Assembly: GCA_964469155.1 (NCBI GenBank)
Contig: CAYXXU010000003.1
Span: forward strand, 28,355 to 92,354
Reading direction: 5' to 3'
Origin: CAIWKO01 sp964469155
GTDB taxonomy: Bacteria; Bacteroidota; Bacteroidia; Bacteroidales; CAIWKO01
Length of the DNA stretch: 64,000 nt
The notes under the pieces were generated by a model. That model was not told the origin of the DNA. It did not search any database and saw only the letters and a list, made by a program, of their open reading frames with translations. Within the stretch, counting starts at the first letter, position 1. Each line of letters begins with the position of its first letter. Below, in pieces: positions 8,122 to 17,023 of this stretch. The translations under genes were made by a program, and so were the position numbers.

Positions 8122-8727
8122 ATGGGAGCAAATTACAACAAAATCCTTTCAAGTTTAATTCTATTTAAAGAAGAGTTAAGGGCAATTGATGAAAAGAAAT
8201 TTCATGATTTAATTACTGTTCTACAAGAATATAAAATATGTATTGATGATGAGAATTGGAATATCCCTGACAAAAAAGAATTAGCAGAAAAATTAAACAT
8301 TTCCTATTCAAAATCTCTTCTATTATTTAAAGGATTATATGAAAAATTTCTTGAATACTACTCTGATAATATTTTAGAATTCAATGAATTTGAGCAAGAG
8401 ATTCATATTCATATTCCTTATGAAGAGGAAGAAAAGGACCTACTGAAAAGAAATCCAAATTATTATTTTAAAAACTCCACATACTTAAAAGTCAAATTAC
8501 CATTTATTCCGAGAATTGGAGAAGAAATATCTCTTGATTTTATTGAAAGTGGATTTGGAGCAAATAGAGGCTATGTCCATAATGTACGTCATGTGCTGAT
8601 GGGTAAAAGACAGATCATCGAAATTATTGTGCATCCATCAGAAGATTATTATCACAAATGGAAGAAAATGGAAGAAAAATTCAAAGAACGTCAATTATGG
8701 TTAAAAAGGATAAAGTCTGAGAAATGA
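8122..8727 (+). CDS. Hypothetical island protein with possible HTH segment
   Basis: 201 residues, family not recognised. The segment KKELAEKLNISYSKSLLLFKGLYE (~53-76) has the spacing of a helix-turn-helix. The C-terminus is basic (EKFKERQLWLKRIKSEK). The middle has beta-like stretches (HIHIPYE, YLKVKLPFIPRIGEEISL). Very AT-rich. Downstream of the iteron-like cluster, so an accessory replication or regulatory protein is possible but unproven. Confidence 0.55.
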   Translation: MGANYNKILSSLILFKEELRAIDEKKFHDLITVLQEYKICIDDENWNIPDKKELAEKLNISYSKSLLLFKGLYEKFLEYYSDNILEFNEFEQEIHIHIPYEEEEKDLLKRNPNYYFKNSTYLKVKLPFIPRIGEEISLDFIESGFGANRGYVHNVRHVLMGKRQIIEIIVHPSEDYYHKWKKMEEKFKERQLWLKRIKSEK

Positions 8728-8982
8728 TGAATCCAATGGCATAATTGCAGTTAAAAATCGAGGAGATTGAAAACATAACCAAGGTTAATTAAGAGGAATA
8801 TTGGATAGCACTTAATTTTCTGTCAGCTTTCTATAGTTAAACCTTGCTTTTCTCTAACAGCTGTTGGAGAAATAATAAGCCTCTTCATTAGCCCTAAAGA
8901 AATGATGACTTGTCACAAAGTTGGTTAAAATTTGTAACAAAAACATAAACACCCTCAAATTCACTTTGTTCATTATTTCCTC

Positions 8983-9001
8983 TGTTCACGTTTCGTGAAC
9001 A
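8983..9001. promoter_or_regulatory. Perfect inverted repeat TGTTCACG-TTT-CGTGAACA
   Basis: Two perfect 8-bp arms around a 3-bp spacer, in the 426-bp gap between 8727 and 9154, 153 bp upstream of the next gene. The size and symmetry suit an operator for a dimeric regulator. Nothing else in this gap is recognisable. Confidence 0.5.
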
Positions 9002-9153
9002 TTTAAAGAATTTGCACAACTTATGAGTTTCACTTTGTTTTCTCCAAATTTTACTTTTGCAAAACTCATCTTTCTGAAAAATGTAATATATCAAAAGGAT
9101 CTTTAGTATAAAAACAGCAATTTTGTTTTAAAAATTCATAAAACATTTGCAAA

Positions 9154-10284
9154 ATGATAAAACAAACTTTGAGCCGACAGGAACTATATGATCTGATTTG
9201 GTCAACTCCTTTCTCCACCTTGACCAAAAGATACTCAATTACACACCACAAGTTGAAAAATACTTGTCAGAAAATGGCAATCCCTTTGCCACGTCAAGGT
9301 CATTGGGAAAAACTGAAATATAATAAGCCTGTGGAAATTATTAAGCTTCCGGATGAATATTTTGGTAAAAACAATGTTACCCTTAATTTGTACGAAGCAG
9401 GTGATCAGGTTTCTAAATTAATCCCGTCTCGCCTTATTGAACTAGAAAAGAAGATTATCAGAATAGAAGGGCACAAATTGAAAGTTCCTAAAAAGTTGAT
9501 CGATCCTCATAAGCTAATAATTCCGGTCAAAGAAGCTTTTGAAAAAAACAAAAGTACCTATTCTCGTGATGGATTATTCAGGTTCTTATATGGCGAAGTC
9601 AATATAAATGTGTCCCTACGGAATTTTGGTCGTGCCCTGAAATTTATGGATACGTTCATTAAGCTAATGGAAAAGAGAGGTGGTCGAATCTATAATTATG
9701 ATAGAATGACGCATTTGGAATTCCAAGGAGAAAAAATTCAGTTCCGCTGTACTGAAAAACGAAATCGGGTGCTTAAGCCGGGAAACCATTCTTGGCCTGA
9801 ATATGATTATTTTGCATCAGGAATTCTGACATTTCATGTAGTTTACGATTATAAAACAATTACCTGGAGAGATGGAAATCTTACAATTGAAAAACAGTTT
9901 GCGAAAATAATTGCAGAGATAGATTTGGTATGGGAAAAGTTAAAACAAAAAAGATTGGATTTGGAAAAATACTGGGCAGAGCAAGCTGAAAAGAGACGTA
10001 TTGAAGAAGAAGAAGAGCAGTTAGAAAAAGAAAAGCAAAAACGAATAGATAAGGAACGTACTGACTTTAAAAAACTCCTTAAAACGGTAAACCGCTGGCA
10101 CCTTGCCGAGAACCTCCGAAACTATATTAAAAAGGTGGAAGAAAATGCAAAAGGAAATAATACCTATTCTGATGATTTTAAAAAATGGATAGATTGGGCC
10201 CGTAAAAAGGCTGACTGGTATGATCCTCTTATTTCTTCTGCAGACGAATATTTAATTGAAAGCGATTTAGATAAATTGTCTTAA
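9154..10284 (+). CDS. Uncharacterised mobile-element protein with N-terminal HTH
   Basis: 376 residues. The N-terminus (LSRQELYDLIWSTPFSTLTKR, then a second helix, then PLPRQGHWEKL) matches a recurrent DNA-binding-like head I associate with hypothetical proteins in integrative elements. The middle is mixed alpha/beta. Residues ~275-310 form a charged coiled coil rich in E, K and R. The far C-terminus (WIDWARKKADWYDPL) recurs in that group. Function unknown; first gene of the long + strand run reaching 39.6 kb. Confidence 0.6.
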   Translation: MIKQTLSRQELYDLIWSTPFSTLTKRYSITHHKLKNTCQKMAIPLPRQGHWEKLKYNKPVEIIKLPDEYFGKNNVTLNLYEAGDQVSKLIPSRLIELEKKIIRIEGHKLKVPKKLIDPHKLIIPVKEAFEKNKSTYSRDGLFRFLYGEVNINVSLRNFGRALKFMDTFIKLMEKRGGRIYNYDRMTHLEFQGEKIQFRCTEKRNRVLKPGNHSWPEYDYFASGILTFHVVYDYKTITWRDGNLTIEKQFAKIIAEIDLVWEKLKQKRLDLEKYWAEQAEKRRIEEEEEQLEKEKQKRIDKERTDFKKLLKTVNRWHLAENLRNYIKKVEENAKGNNTYSDDFKKWIDWARKKADWYDPLISSADEYLIESDLDKLS

Positions 10285-10385
10285 TAAAAAAATTAAGTAC
10301 TTATTTTTTATACTTTTACTCTTTAATGTTTTTTTTCTTTTGCGCTAAATTTTGTCAATAATTATTGTATTTGTCAAATTTTAGT

Positions 10386-10393
10386 TATTTTTG
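10386..10393 (+). promoter_or_regulatory. -7 element TATTTTTG before the AbiE-like pair
   Basis: An exact TAnnTTTG match overlapping the first possible (TTG) start of the next ORF. This argues for translation from the ATG at 10418. Two TTTGTCAA words at about 10352 and 10369 lie just upstream and could be operator half-sites. Confidence 0.5.
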
Positions 10394-10417
10394 CTTGTGA
10401 TGTTTTTAAATTTTATT

Positions 10418-11179
10418 ATGCCAGACTCATTAAAGTTCATATCACTAAAAAAACATTTTTCTGCAAAGGAGTATATTACAACTTCTGAAATAAGATCCTT
10501 TTATCAAAAATCAGAGCCTGGCATTACTGATTCTACATTGTACTGGCGTATTCATAACCTTGTCAAATCAGGCGAACTCACACGTATTGGTCGCGGTATT
10601 TTTGCTTTTACAAAGCTTTCCGAATTCTCCCACAATTTGCGCAAAGAGGATATTGTCACCTACAAAAAGCTACATAAAAAATTCCCTTTTACTTCAATAT
10701 GTATCTGGAACACCAGTATTTTCAACCATTTTATGAATCACCAGTTGTTTAAATATTTCACTCTTGTTGAAGTTGAGAGAATTGCAATGGAATCTGTTTT
10801 TCATTTTTTAACCGAAACTAAATCTGGTGTGTTGATAGATCCATCATCAGAAATAATGGACCGATACGCTGGCAGGGACACCAACACCGTTATTGTAATT
10901 CCAATGGTTTCTCAGGCGCCTCTACTGAATCAGAATGGTGTTATTACTCCATCCATCGAAAAGATACTTGTAGATATTTTTTGCGACCCTGTGATCTTCG
11001 CTGCAGAGCAGGGCAGCGAATTGCCTCTTATCTTTTTAAAAGCTTTTAAACAGTTCCGGATAAATATTAGCCGTATGCTTCGCTATGCAAAGCGGAGAGG
11101 CAAACACGATCAATTAGTATCCTGGCTTAAAGATCATTTGGAATTTCGGCAATTATTGGCAAACATTGACAAAATTTAG
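10418..11179 (+). CDS. AbiEi-like antitoxin (DUF6577-type)
   Basis: 253 residues from the preferred ATG. The N-terminal winged helix is clear (ITTSEIRSFYQ, then STLYWRIHNLVKSGELTRIGRGIF), the usual head of AbiEi-type antitoxins and autorepressors. The C-terminal part (FTSICIWNTSIFNHF and onward) resembles DUF6577. It lies 3 bp before an AbiEii-type nucleotidyltransferase, the normal order for a type IV toxin-antitoxin abortive-infection pair. Family knowledge predicts that it represses the operon and neutralises the toxin without binding it directly. Confidence 0.75.
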   Translation: MPDSLKFISLKKHFSAKEYITTSEIRSFYQKSEPGITDSTLYWRIHNLVKSGELTRIGRGIFAFTKLSEFSHNLRKEDIVTYKKLHKKFPFTSICIWNTSIFNHFMNHQLFKYFTLVEVERIAMESVFHFLTETKSGVLIDPSSEIMDRYAGRDTNTVIVIPMVSQAPLLNQNGVITPSIEKILVDIFCDPVIFAAEQGSELPLIFLKAFKQFRINISRMLRYAKRRGKHDQLVSWLKDHLEFRQLLANIDKI

Positions 11180-11182
11180 TTC

Positions 11183-12250
11183 ATGATAAATCCTGCAACA
11201 TATACGGTAGAATGGATCGAATCGGTATCGCGCTCGTTGAATAATGCCGATAGAATTCTGGTTGAAAAAGTTATCCGGGCATTGACCTTGTTAACCGAAC
11301 TCAAAAATCATAAACTCGATTTCATTTTCAAGGGGGGTACTGCACTTTTACTATTACTCCCCAAGCCTGCCCGTATGTCAATAGATATTGATATCATCCT
11401 TCCTCCTGAAAATAAAAATCCCGACGATATATTTAATTCAATGGTGTCAAAAGGCATCTTTACTCATTATGTTCAGCAGGAAAGACACGTTGATTCTTTG
11501 ATTGAGAAAGCCCATTACAAATTTTTCTATACTCCGGCATTTAAAACTTATGGCGCTGAAGATAATATCCTGCTTGATATCCTTTATGAAAAGAATCCTT
11601 ATTCCATAATAAATCAAGTGCCCGTGAACACTCCTTTTTTGAAGTGGGACGCTGAACCTGTTTCTGTATCTGTTCCGGGTATTGAATGTATATTAGGCGA
11701 TAAACTCACCGCTTTTGCCCCCAACACCACAGGTGTTCCATACTTTAAAAAGGAAACCAGCATGAGCATGGAGATTATCAAGCAGCTTTTTGATATTGGT
11801 CAATTGTTTGATTTTGTTAATGACTTACCAGCAGTTGCTGAAACCTTCTACCTTATTGCTAAAAACGAACTTTATTACAGAAAACTGAAACAATTCACTC
11901 CGGCAGATGTTCTGGAGGATATTTTCCAGACGGCTCTGTGTCTGTCGTTGAGAGGTGCTGCAGGTAAAGGTGATTTCGTGCAGTTGCAATCCGGTATTGG
12001 AAGGCTGAAAGCGATGATATTTTCTGAAAACTTCATCCTCGAAAAAGCAATTATTGCTGCATCCAAAGCTGCTTATATTTCAAGGTGTATCGCTTTTGGT
12101 GGCAATTCTTTTGAAAAATTCGATGATGCAATGCCCATGCACGACTGGATTATTCAGCAACCCTTCGAAACTAAACTTAACAAATTGAAAAAATCCTTGC
12201 CTGAAGCTTTTTTCTATTGGTATCATGCTCTAAATCATACAAATAAATAA
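11183..12250 (+). CDS. AbiEii-like nucleotidyltransferase toxin
   Basis: 355 residues. The nucleotidyltransferase signature is FKGGTALLLLLP (~49-60) followed by SIDIDIILP (~70), whose two aspartates are the expected metal ligands. VPGIECILGDKLTAFAP fits the later conserved part of the AbiEii/AbiGii (DUF1814) family. Such toxins transfer nucleotides, for example to tRNA 3' ends, and halt growth. Paired with the antitoxin at 10418. It is the nearest nucleotidyltransferase to the CARF genes but lies 20 kb away, and there is no evidence that it makes a cyclic nucleotide. Confidence 0.8.
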   Translation: MINPATYTVEWIESVSRSLNNADRILVEKVIRALTLLTELKNHKLDFIFKGGTALLLLLPKPARMSIDIDIILPPENKNPDDIFNSMVSKGIFTHYVQQERHVDSLIEKAHYKFFYTPAFKTYGAEDNILLDILYEKNPYSIINQVPVNTPFLKWDAEPVSVSVPGIECILGDKLTAFAPNTTGVPYFKKETSMSMEIIKQLFDIGQLFDFVNDLPAVAETFYLIAKNELYYRKLKQFTPADVLEDIFQTALCLSLRGAAGKGDFVQLQSGIGRLKAMIFSENFILEKAIIAASKAAYISRCIAFGGNSFEKFDDAMPMHDWIIQQPFETKLNKLKKSLPEAFFYWYHALNHTNK

Positions 12251-12261
12251 CATTAATCACC

Positions 12262-13272
12262 ATGGCTACCAATAAACACGCCACCATTCGTTATCAGGCT
12301 CTTGACCGTTGCTTTCGCAACCCAGGGCGCAAATACTTCATCGAAGATTTGATAGATGCGTGTAATGATGCCTTATCTGACTATTATTTCAAAGGCGATG
12401 GAATTAAGCGCAGGCAGATTTTTGATGATATTAACTTCATGGAAAGTGAGCGGGGTTATTCAATCCCCTTGGAAAGGCATAAAGATGGGAAAAGAGTGTA
12501 TTACCGTTATTCTGATTTGAAATTTTCCATAAATAGTCAACCTTTAAATGAATCAGAAGCTGGCCAGTTAAAAGAAACACTCCTTTTACTTTCACGCTTC
12601 AAAGGAATGCCTCAATTTGAATGGGTCGATGAAATGGTAATTCGCCTGGAATCGGCTTTTAAATTAAAAGGTCATGATATAAAGGTGATTGATTTTGAAC
12701 AAAATCTTGATTTAAATGGCCTTAATTTCTTTGGTCCTTTATTTAATGCGATAATTTACAAGAAAGTCCTTTCGATAGAATACAAGGGGTTTAAACAGCG
12801 AAATGCTGTCACTTTTACCATCAGTCCCTATTTTTTAAAACAATACAATAATCGTTGGTTCTTATTCGGGTTCAATCCTGCTATCAATGCAATTTCAAAT
12901 CTTGCAATAGACAGAATAATCAATATTGAAGAAGCAAAAGCAATGTTCAGGGAGAATACTGATATTGACTTTAATGAATATTTTGATGAAATAATCGGTG
13001 TTACTCTTCCTGCTAATTCAAGTCCTCAGAAAATAAGAATTAAAGTCAATAAGGAGCTTTGGCCATATATTGAGTCCAAACCATTGCACATGTCACAAAA
13101 GAAAAAAGAAACTACTGCTGATTATGTTATAATAGAATTGAAACTCATTATCAATTTTGAGCTGATTTCACTTTTATTTTCTCATGCAGATGGTATTACA
13201 ATCCTTGAACCAGCAAGTCTGGCAGAGGTGTTACAGAATAAAGCAAAATCATTAATTCAAAATTATTTATAA
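12262..13272 (+). CDS. WYL-domain transcriptional regulator
   Basis: 336 residues. An N-terminal winged helix (~1-90, including KRRQIFDDINFMESERGYSI) is followed by a WYL domain (~140-230) with FTISPYFLKQYNNRWFLFGF, the region of the Trp-Tyr-Leu ligand pocket, and a C-terminal WCX-like extension. WYL regulators such as BrxR and CapW sit at the head of defence operons and repress them until a nucleic-acid or nucleotide signal binds. Its place 40 bp before the methylase-kinase gene makes it the best candidate regulator of the downstream block. Confidence 0.85.
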   Translation: MATNKHATIRYQALDRCFRNPGRKYFIEDLIDACNDALSDYYFKGDGIKRRQIFDDINFMESERGYSIPLERHKDGKRVYYRYSDLKFSINSQPLNESEAGQLKETLLLLSRFKGMPQFEWVDEMVIRLESAFKLKGHDIKVIDFEQNLDLNGLNFFGPLFNAIIYKKVLSIEYKGFKQRNAVTFTISPYFLKQYNNRWFLFGFNPAINAISNLAIDRIINIEEAKAMFRENTDIDFNEYFDEIIGVTLPANSSPQKIRIKVNKELWPYIESKPLHMSQKKKETTADYVIIELKLIINFELISLLFSHADGITILEPASLAEVLQNKAKSLIQNYL

Positions 13273-13312
13273 CCTATGCAGATGTACCGCACACATACTA
13301 TTCATCTTTGCA

Positions 13313-15853
13313 ATGTCAAACCAATTTTTTGTTAATATGGCTAAGGATGTCAATGCAAATATGAATGAAGTAACAAAACTTAAATCAGTTTTTTGGGACC
13401 TATGTAATTCATTGCGGTTTCCTATTTCTTATGGTCCAATGGATTATATGCTGGTTCTCTTCATGATGATACTTCAAAAACGTGATGTTCTTGATTCAAT
13501 GAAAGATGTCAGTGGTGAGGAAATTAAAAAACAGCTTACAAAATGTATTTTGGAGTTCACTGGAGAGAATGAGATCGAAATTAAAAATATTTACCTGAAT
13601 GTTTTTGGTAATGTTATTAATAGACTTGATTGTTTTACCCTTACCCGTATTATTCAAGCACTCAATGATAATAAGGATTTATTAAAGGATCATTTACCCG
13701 AGTTATTTGATTATCTACTTTATCGAATTACTGGTTCTCAATCAAGATTGACAGGAGAATTTATACAGCCTGTAGAATTATCAGAATTCATTTGTGGTTT
13801 GGCTCAGGTAAACGAAAATGCCAAAGTGTACAATCCTTTTGCTGGATTTGCTTCATTCGGAGTTTTTTTACCCTCATATAAGTCATACTTTGGTCAGGAA
13901 TTAAACAGGGATGCTTGGGCAATTGGTACGCTTCGGTTAATTGCCTATAATAAGGTGTATTGTATTTCATTTGAAAATGAAGACACGATTAATAAATGGC
14001 CTCCTCAAGTTGAAAAGTTCGATTTGATTATTTCCAATCCTCCATTTGGCCTTAAAAAGAATTGGGGAACAGAAGATCGCCCTTATAAAAATGTCGAAGC
14101 AGATTTTCTTTATGTTTCACTTAATTCCCTTACTAAATCTGGAAAAATTATTGCACTGCTTCCTCAGGGAATTTTATTCTCCGCAAATAATGTTGGCATT
14201 AGAAGGGAATTGATTAACAGAGATATGCTTGAGATGGTAATAACATTTCCAGGAGGTTTATTATCAAATACTATGATCCCTTTCACAATAATTGTTGTAA
14301 ATAATGACAAGAAGGATAAAGGAGTCGTGAAATTCTATGACGCAGCTCCTTGTATTGACAAGATTTCTAAAAAAGAAAGCCGGGTCAATCTTCATAATCT
14401 TAATTCAATGATTGCCGGGATATTTTCTGCTGAAAGCGCGATAACTGTTTCCAATGAAACAATTATTGAAAATGATTTTACTTTTAATCCTGTTCGATAC
14501 TTCCCCAGGCATGATTTGTTCCTCCAGGTCTCTTCTGACTCCATCATTGTAAAACTTTCTGAGGTTGCAAGTATATATCAAAATGGCAAAAATAAACAGC
14601 CAATTGTAGGTTGTTATATTCGAATAAGCAACTTGAGAAAGGAACGTTTTAACTATAAACTCGATGTGTCTTCTCTTGAAACAATTGAAGTGCCAATAAA
14701 TTCTCAGAGAATTGAAAAGCCTGTCTTACTCTTAGCTTTAAAAGGCAATGATTTGAAGCCGACATTTGTTGATCCCCAAGGGAAAGGAGTTTATGTTAGT
14801 CAAGATATATTGTCATTAGTAATTGATGAAGAAAAGATGCTCATGGATTATCTCATCAATGAACTTTATTCAAATTGGACATTGGAGCAAGTCAAATCTC
14901 TTAGAAATTCTTTAGTTATACCATTTATTACTCGAAAAGATCTTTTATCCATTCGAATTTATCTTCCTACTATATCAAAGCAGAATGAAAGCATCATTGA
15001 AAATCGGAAGGCTTATATAACTCAAGAGCAAAACAAGTTGAACACCATCAGGGAGAATTACGAAATTGATATTGCAGATCAAAATAGTTTTCTTCGTCAT
15101 CAAATCAGTGGCAAACTTCGAAATGTAAGAAGTTCATTTAAGCGTGTGCATGAGATTTTTGAAAAACAATTATCTCCTAACGTTTCCAATATTTATGAAT
15201 TAAAGTCACGTGAGACCGATAAACTTACATTGAAAGAGCATTTAGAAATTATCGAGCGTGATTTAGCTAGTATTTACCAGGCTACCAGCAAAGCTGGTAA
15301 GGAAAGTGAACTTGCAAAATTGGAAATATCTAAAATTGATATTATTCGGTTTGTAAAAGAATATTGTAATGAACTGAATGAGAACGATGATAAATCATTT
15401 GAATTGATTTTTCAAACTTGGGAAGAGGATCTCCAGATGGAAGGTATTTCAAATGTATACATTAATGGAGATACTGATGTTATAAGGAAGGTTTTCAATA
15501 ACCTTGTTGAAAATGCTGAGAAGCATGCTTTCAATAACAATTACTCAATCAAGAATAAGCTTCATATTGATCTTTATTATGATTTTGAAGGCATGCAGGT
15601 TCAAATAGATTTTTCGAATACTGGCATCCCGTGGCCATCGAATTATAGTTGGGAAAAGGCTATAAAAAAGGGAAGCAAGACAGGTGCCAATGCTGGTGAT
15701 GGAACAGGCTTATGGTATATTAACGAAATAATGAAGAAACATGGCGGTAAGTTTGACTTCACTGATGAAACTGACATTGAAGGTGTAGGGGGCGACTTGG
15801 TTTCAACTTTTGAACTATACTTTCCAATTGAAATTGATAAAATCGATGAATAA
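13313..15853 (+). CDS. N6-adenine methylase fused to a histidine-kinase module
   Basis: 846 residues with an unusual architecture. Residues ~1-390 are HsdM-like: motif I NPFAGFASFG (~173; atypical, since HsdM usually has DPxCGxGxF) and motif IV NPPFGLKKNW (~242). Residues ~415-560 look like a single target-recognition-type region (LSEVASIYQNGKNK to ISIRIYLPT). From ~585 comes a dimerisation helix with a possible phosphoacceptor (FLRHQISGKL), then a GHKL ATPase: N-box NNLVENAEKH (~730), GIPWP, and G2 box GDGTGLWYI (~796). The next gene overlaps by 8 nt and encodes a receiver domain. CATCTTTG at 13303-13310 is a near-consensus -7, so the ATG at 13337 may be the true start. I know of no named defence system with this fusion. 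Confidence 0.8.
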   Translation: MSNQFFVNMAKDVNANMNEVTKLKSVFWDLCNSLRFPISYGPMDYMLVLFMMILQKRDVLDSMKDVSGEEIKKQLTKCILEFTGENEIEIKNIYLNVFGNVINRLDCFTLTRIIQALNDNKDLLKDHLPELFDYLLYRITGSQSRLTGEFIQPVELSEFICGLAQVNENAKVYNPFAGFASFGVFLPSYKSYFGQELNRDAWAIGTLRLIAYNKVYCISFENEDTINKWPPQVEKFDLIISNPPFGLKKNWGTEDRPYKNVEADFLYVSLNSLTKSGKIIALLPQGILFSANNVGIRRELINRDMLEMVITFPGGLLSNTMIPFTIIVVNNDKKDKGVVKFYDAAPCIDKISKKESRVNLHNLNSMIAGIFSAESAITVSNETIIENDFTFNPVRYFPRHDLFLQVSSDSIIVKLSEVASIYQNGKNKQPIVGCYIRISNLRKERFNYKLDVSSLETIEVPINSQRIEKPVLLLALKGNDLKPTFVDPQGKGVYVSQDILSLVIDEEKMLMDYLINELYSNWTLEQVKSLRNSLVIPFITRKDLLSIRIYLPTISKQNESIIENRKAYITQEQNKLNTIRENYEIDIADQNSFLRHQISGKLRNVRSSFKRVHEIFEKQLSPNVSNIYELKSRETDKLTLKEHLEIIERDLASIYQATSKAGKESELAKLEISKIDIIRFVKEYCNELNENDDKSFELIFQTWEEDLQMEGISNVYINGDTDVIRKVFNNLVENAEKHAFNNNYSIKNKLHIDLYYDFEGMQVQIDFSNTGIPWPSNYSWEKAIKKGSKTGANAGDGTGLWYINEIMKKHGGKFDFTDETDIEGVGGDLVSTFELYFPIEIDKIDE

Positions 15854-17018
15854 ATATCTTGTTCTGTGGTTTGATGATGAGCATGAGTCTCTGGAAACAT
15901 TAAAAGATGATGCTTTGAACTTTGGCATTGTTCTTAAAGGGTACAAAAATGCAGATGATGGATTATATGAATTGGAGCATAACCCCGAGTATGATGCAGT
16001 CATCGTAGATGGATTGTTTTTCAATAGTCGGAGCCATACTGGTGACGCGGTAGATAATTCTGCATTTGGCAGGGTTGCTTTTTGCCTAAAGACGATGAAG
16101 GAAAAAGGGAAAATAATTCCATGGTTCATATTTTCGGGGCAACCCAGTTTTATTAAGGAAAGGAATGATTTAGTAAAGATTTTGGCAGATAAGGATTTTG
16201 GCAACGGCAAAGTCTACGATAAGAACAGCGATGAGGATTTTGATGAATTATGTGGAGAAATAATTAAATCTGCTGGTAAAATTGAAGATACCAGACTAAA
16301 ACATAAATATGCCAATGTGTTCGCTGTTTGCACGAAGAAATATATAGGACCGCAAGCGACTAGTGATCTCCTTACTATTCTTAAAAATGACAATATAGAG
16401 CATGCACCTGCTGATTCCAGACTCTTTTTCAATCCACTCCGCAAAATTATGGATGATTTATTCATAGCTTGTAACAAGTATGGATTGTTACCTGATGTAT
16501 TTGTAAAACCATCAATAGCATTAAATGAGTCAAGCAAGTTTCTGTCAGGTAGTGCTGAAAAGGGATATCAATTAGATCTTCCTGTTTTTCCCAAAGTCGT
16601 TTCTGATAATGTCAGAAACATCTTGGCTGTATGTCAGCCCGGGTCCCATAGATCGGAAATTGATTCGTTCGTTACTGAAGTCAATTCTTCGTACCTTTTA
16701 CTTAGTTGTACTTACCAGCTCTTTGACGTCCTTCTTTGGTTCAAAGCATTTATTGACAAAAATGAAGATATCGAATCCAATCGATCCAGGATTAAGAAAG
16801 TAAATGCTGGAACTGAGGCTGAAATATTGATTGGTTTTATCGAGCAGGATGAATTAAAAAACTACCATTGTGGTGAGATTCTTATAACATATAAGCATAT
16901 TAAAGAAATGAATTATCAAGTTGGAGATAAAATAAGAGTTATAAAGATTGTTACCAACTCAAATGATAAAACAATGCATTTATATCAAAAATGTGCAATG
17001 CAATCTGAAAAATTATAA
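15846..17018 (+). CDS. Receiver-domain response regulator with unknown output domain
   Basis: 390 residues from ATG 15846, which overlaps the previous stop (ATGAATAA). Residues 1-130 form a receiver domain: acidic pair D10/D11 in WFDDE, phosphoacceptor D55 in VIVDG, the Ser of IFSGQ (S97) and the Lys of VYDK (K126). The remaining ~260 residues show no DNA-binding HTH. The last ~80 (EAEILIGFIEQDELKNYHCGE, then YQVGDKIRVIKIV) may be an OB/S1-like fold. It should accept phosphate from the kinase half of the upstream protein. With no obvious DNA-binding output, it more plausibly acts through protein or nucleic-acid contacts with the RM complex. Confidence 0.78.
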   Translation: MNKYLVLWFDDEHESLETLKDDALNFGIVLKGYKNADDGLYELEHNPEYDAVIVDGLFFNSRSHTGDAVDNSAFGRVAFCLKTMKEKGKIIPWFIFSGQPSFIKERNDLVKILADKDFGNGKVYDKNSDEDFDELCGEIIKSAGKIEDTRLKHKYANVFAVCTKKYIGPQATSDLLTILKNDNIEHAPADSRLFFNPLRKIMDDLFIACNKYGLLPDVFVKPSIALNESSKFLSGSAEKGYQLDLPVFPKVVSDNVRNILAVCQPGSHRSEIDSFVTEVNSSYLLLSCTYQLFDVLLWFKAFIDKNEDIESNRSRIKKVNAGTEAEILIGFIEQDELKNYHCGEILITYKHIKEMNYQVGDKIRVIKIVTNSNDKTMHLYQKCAMQSEKL

Positions 17019-17023
17019 AAGCT

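Noticed and set aside
11183..12250. AbiEii-like protein as the cyclic-nucleotide synthase for the CARF proteins
   Set aside because: The motif and the partner antitoxin fit the AbiE toxin family, and it is 20 kb from the CARF genes. No sequence evidence supports a cyclase.
13313..17018. Assignment to Detocs (two-component defence)
   Set aside because: The kinase is fused to a methylase rather than to Detocs-type sensor repeats, and the receiver protein lacks a purine nucleosidase domain.
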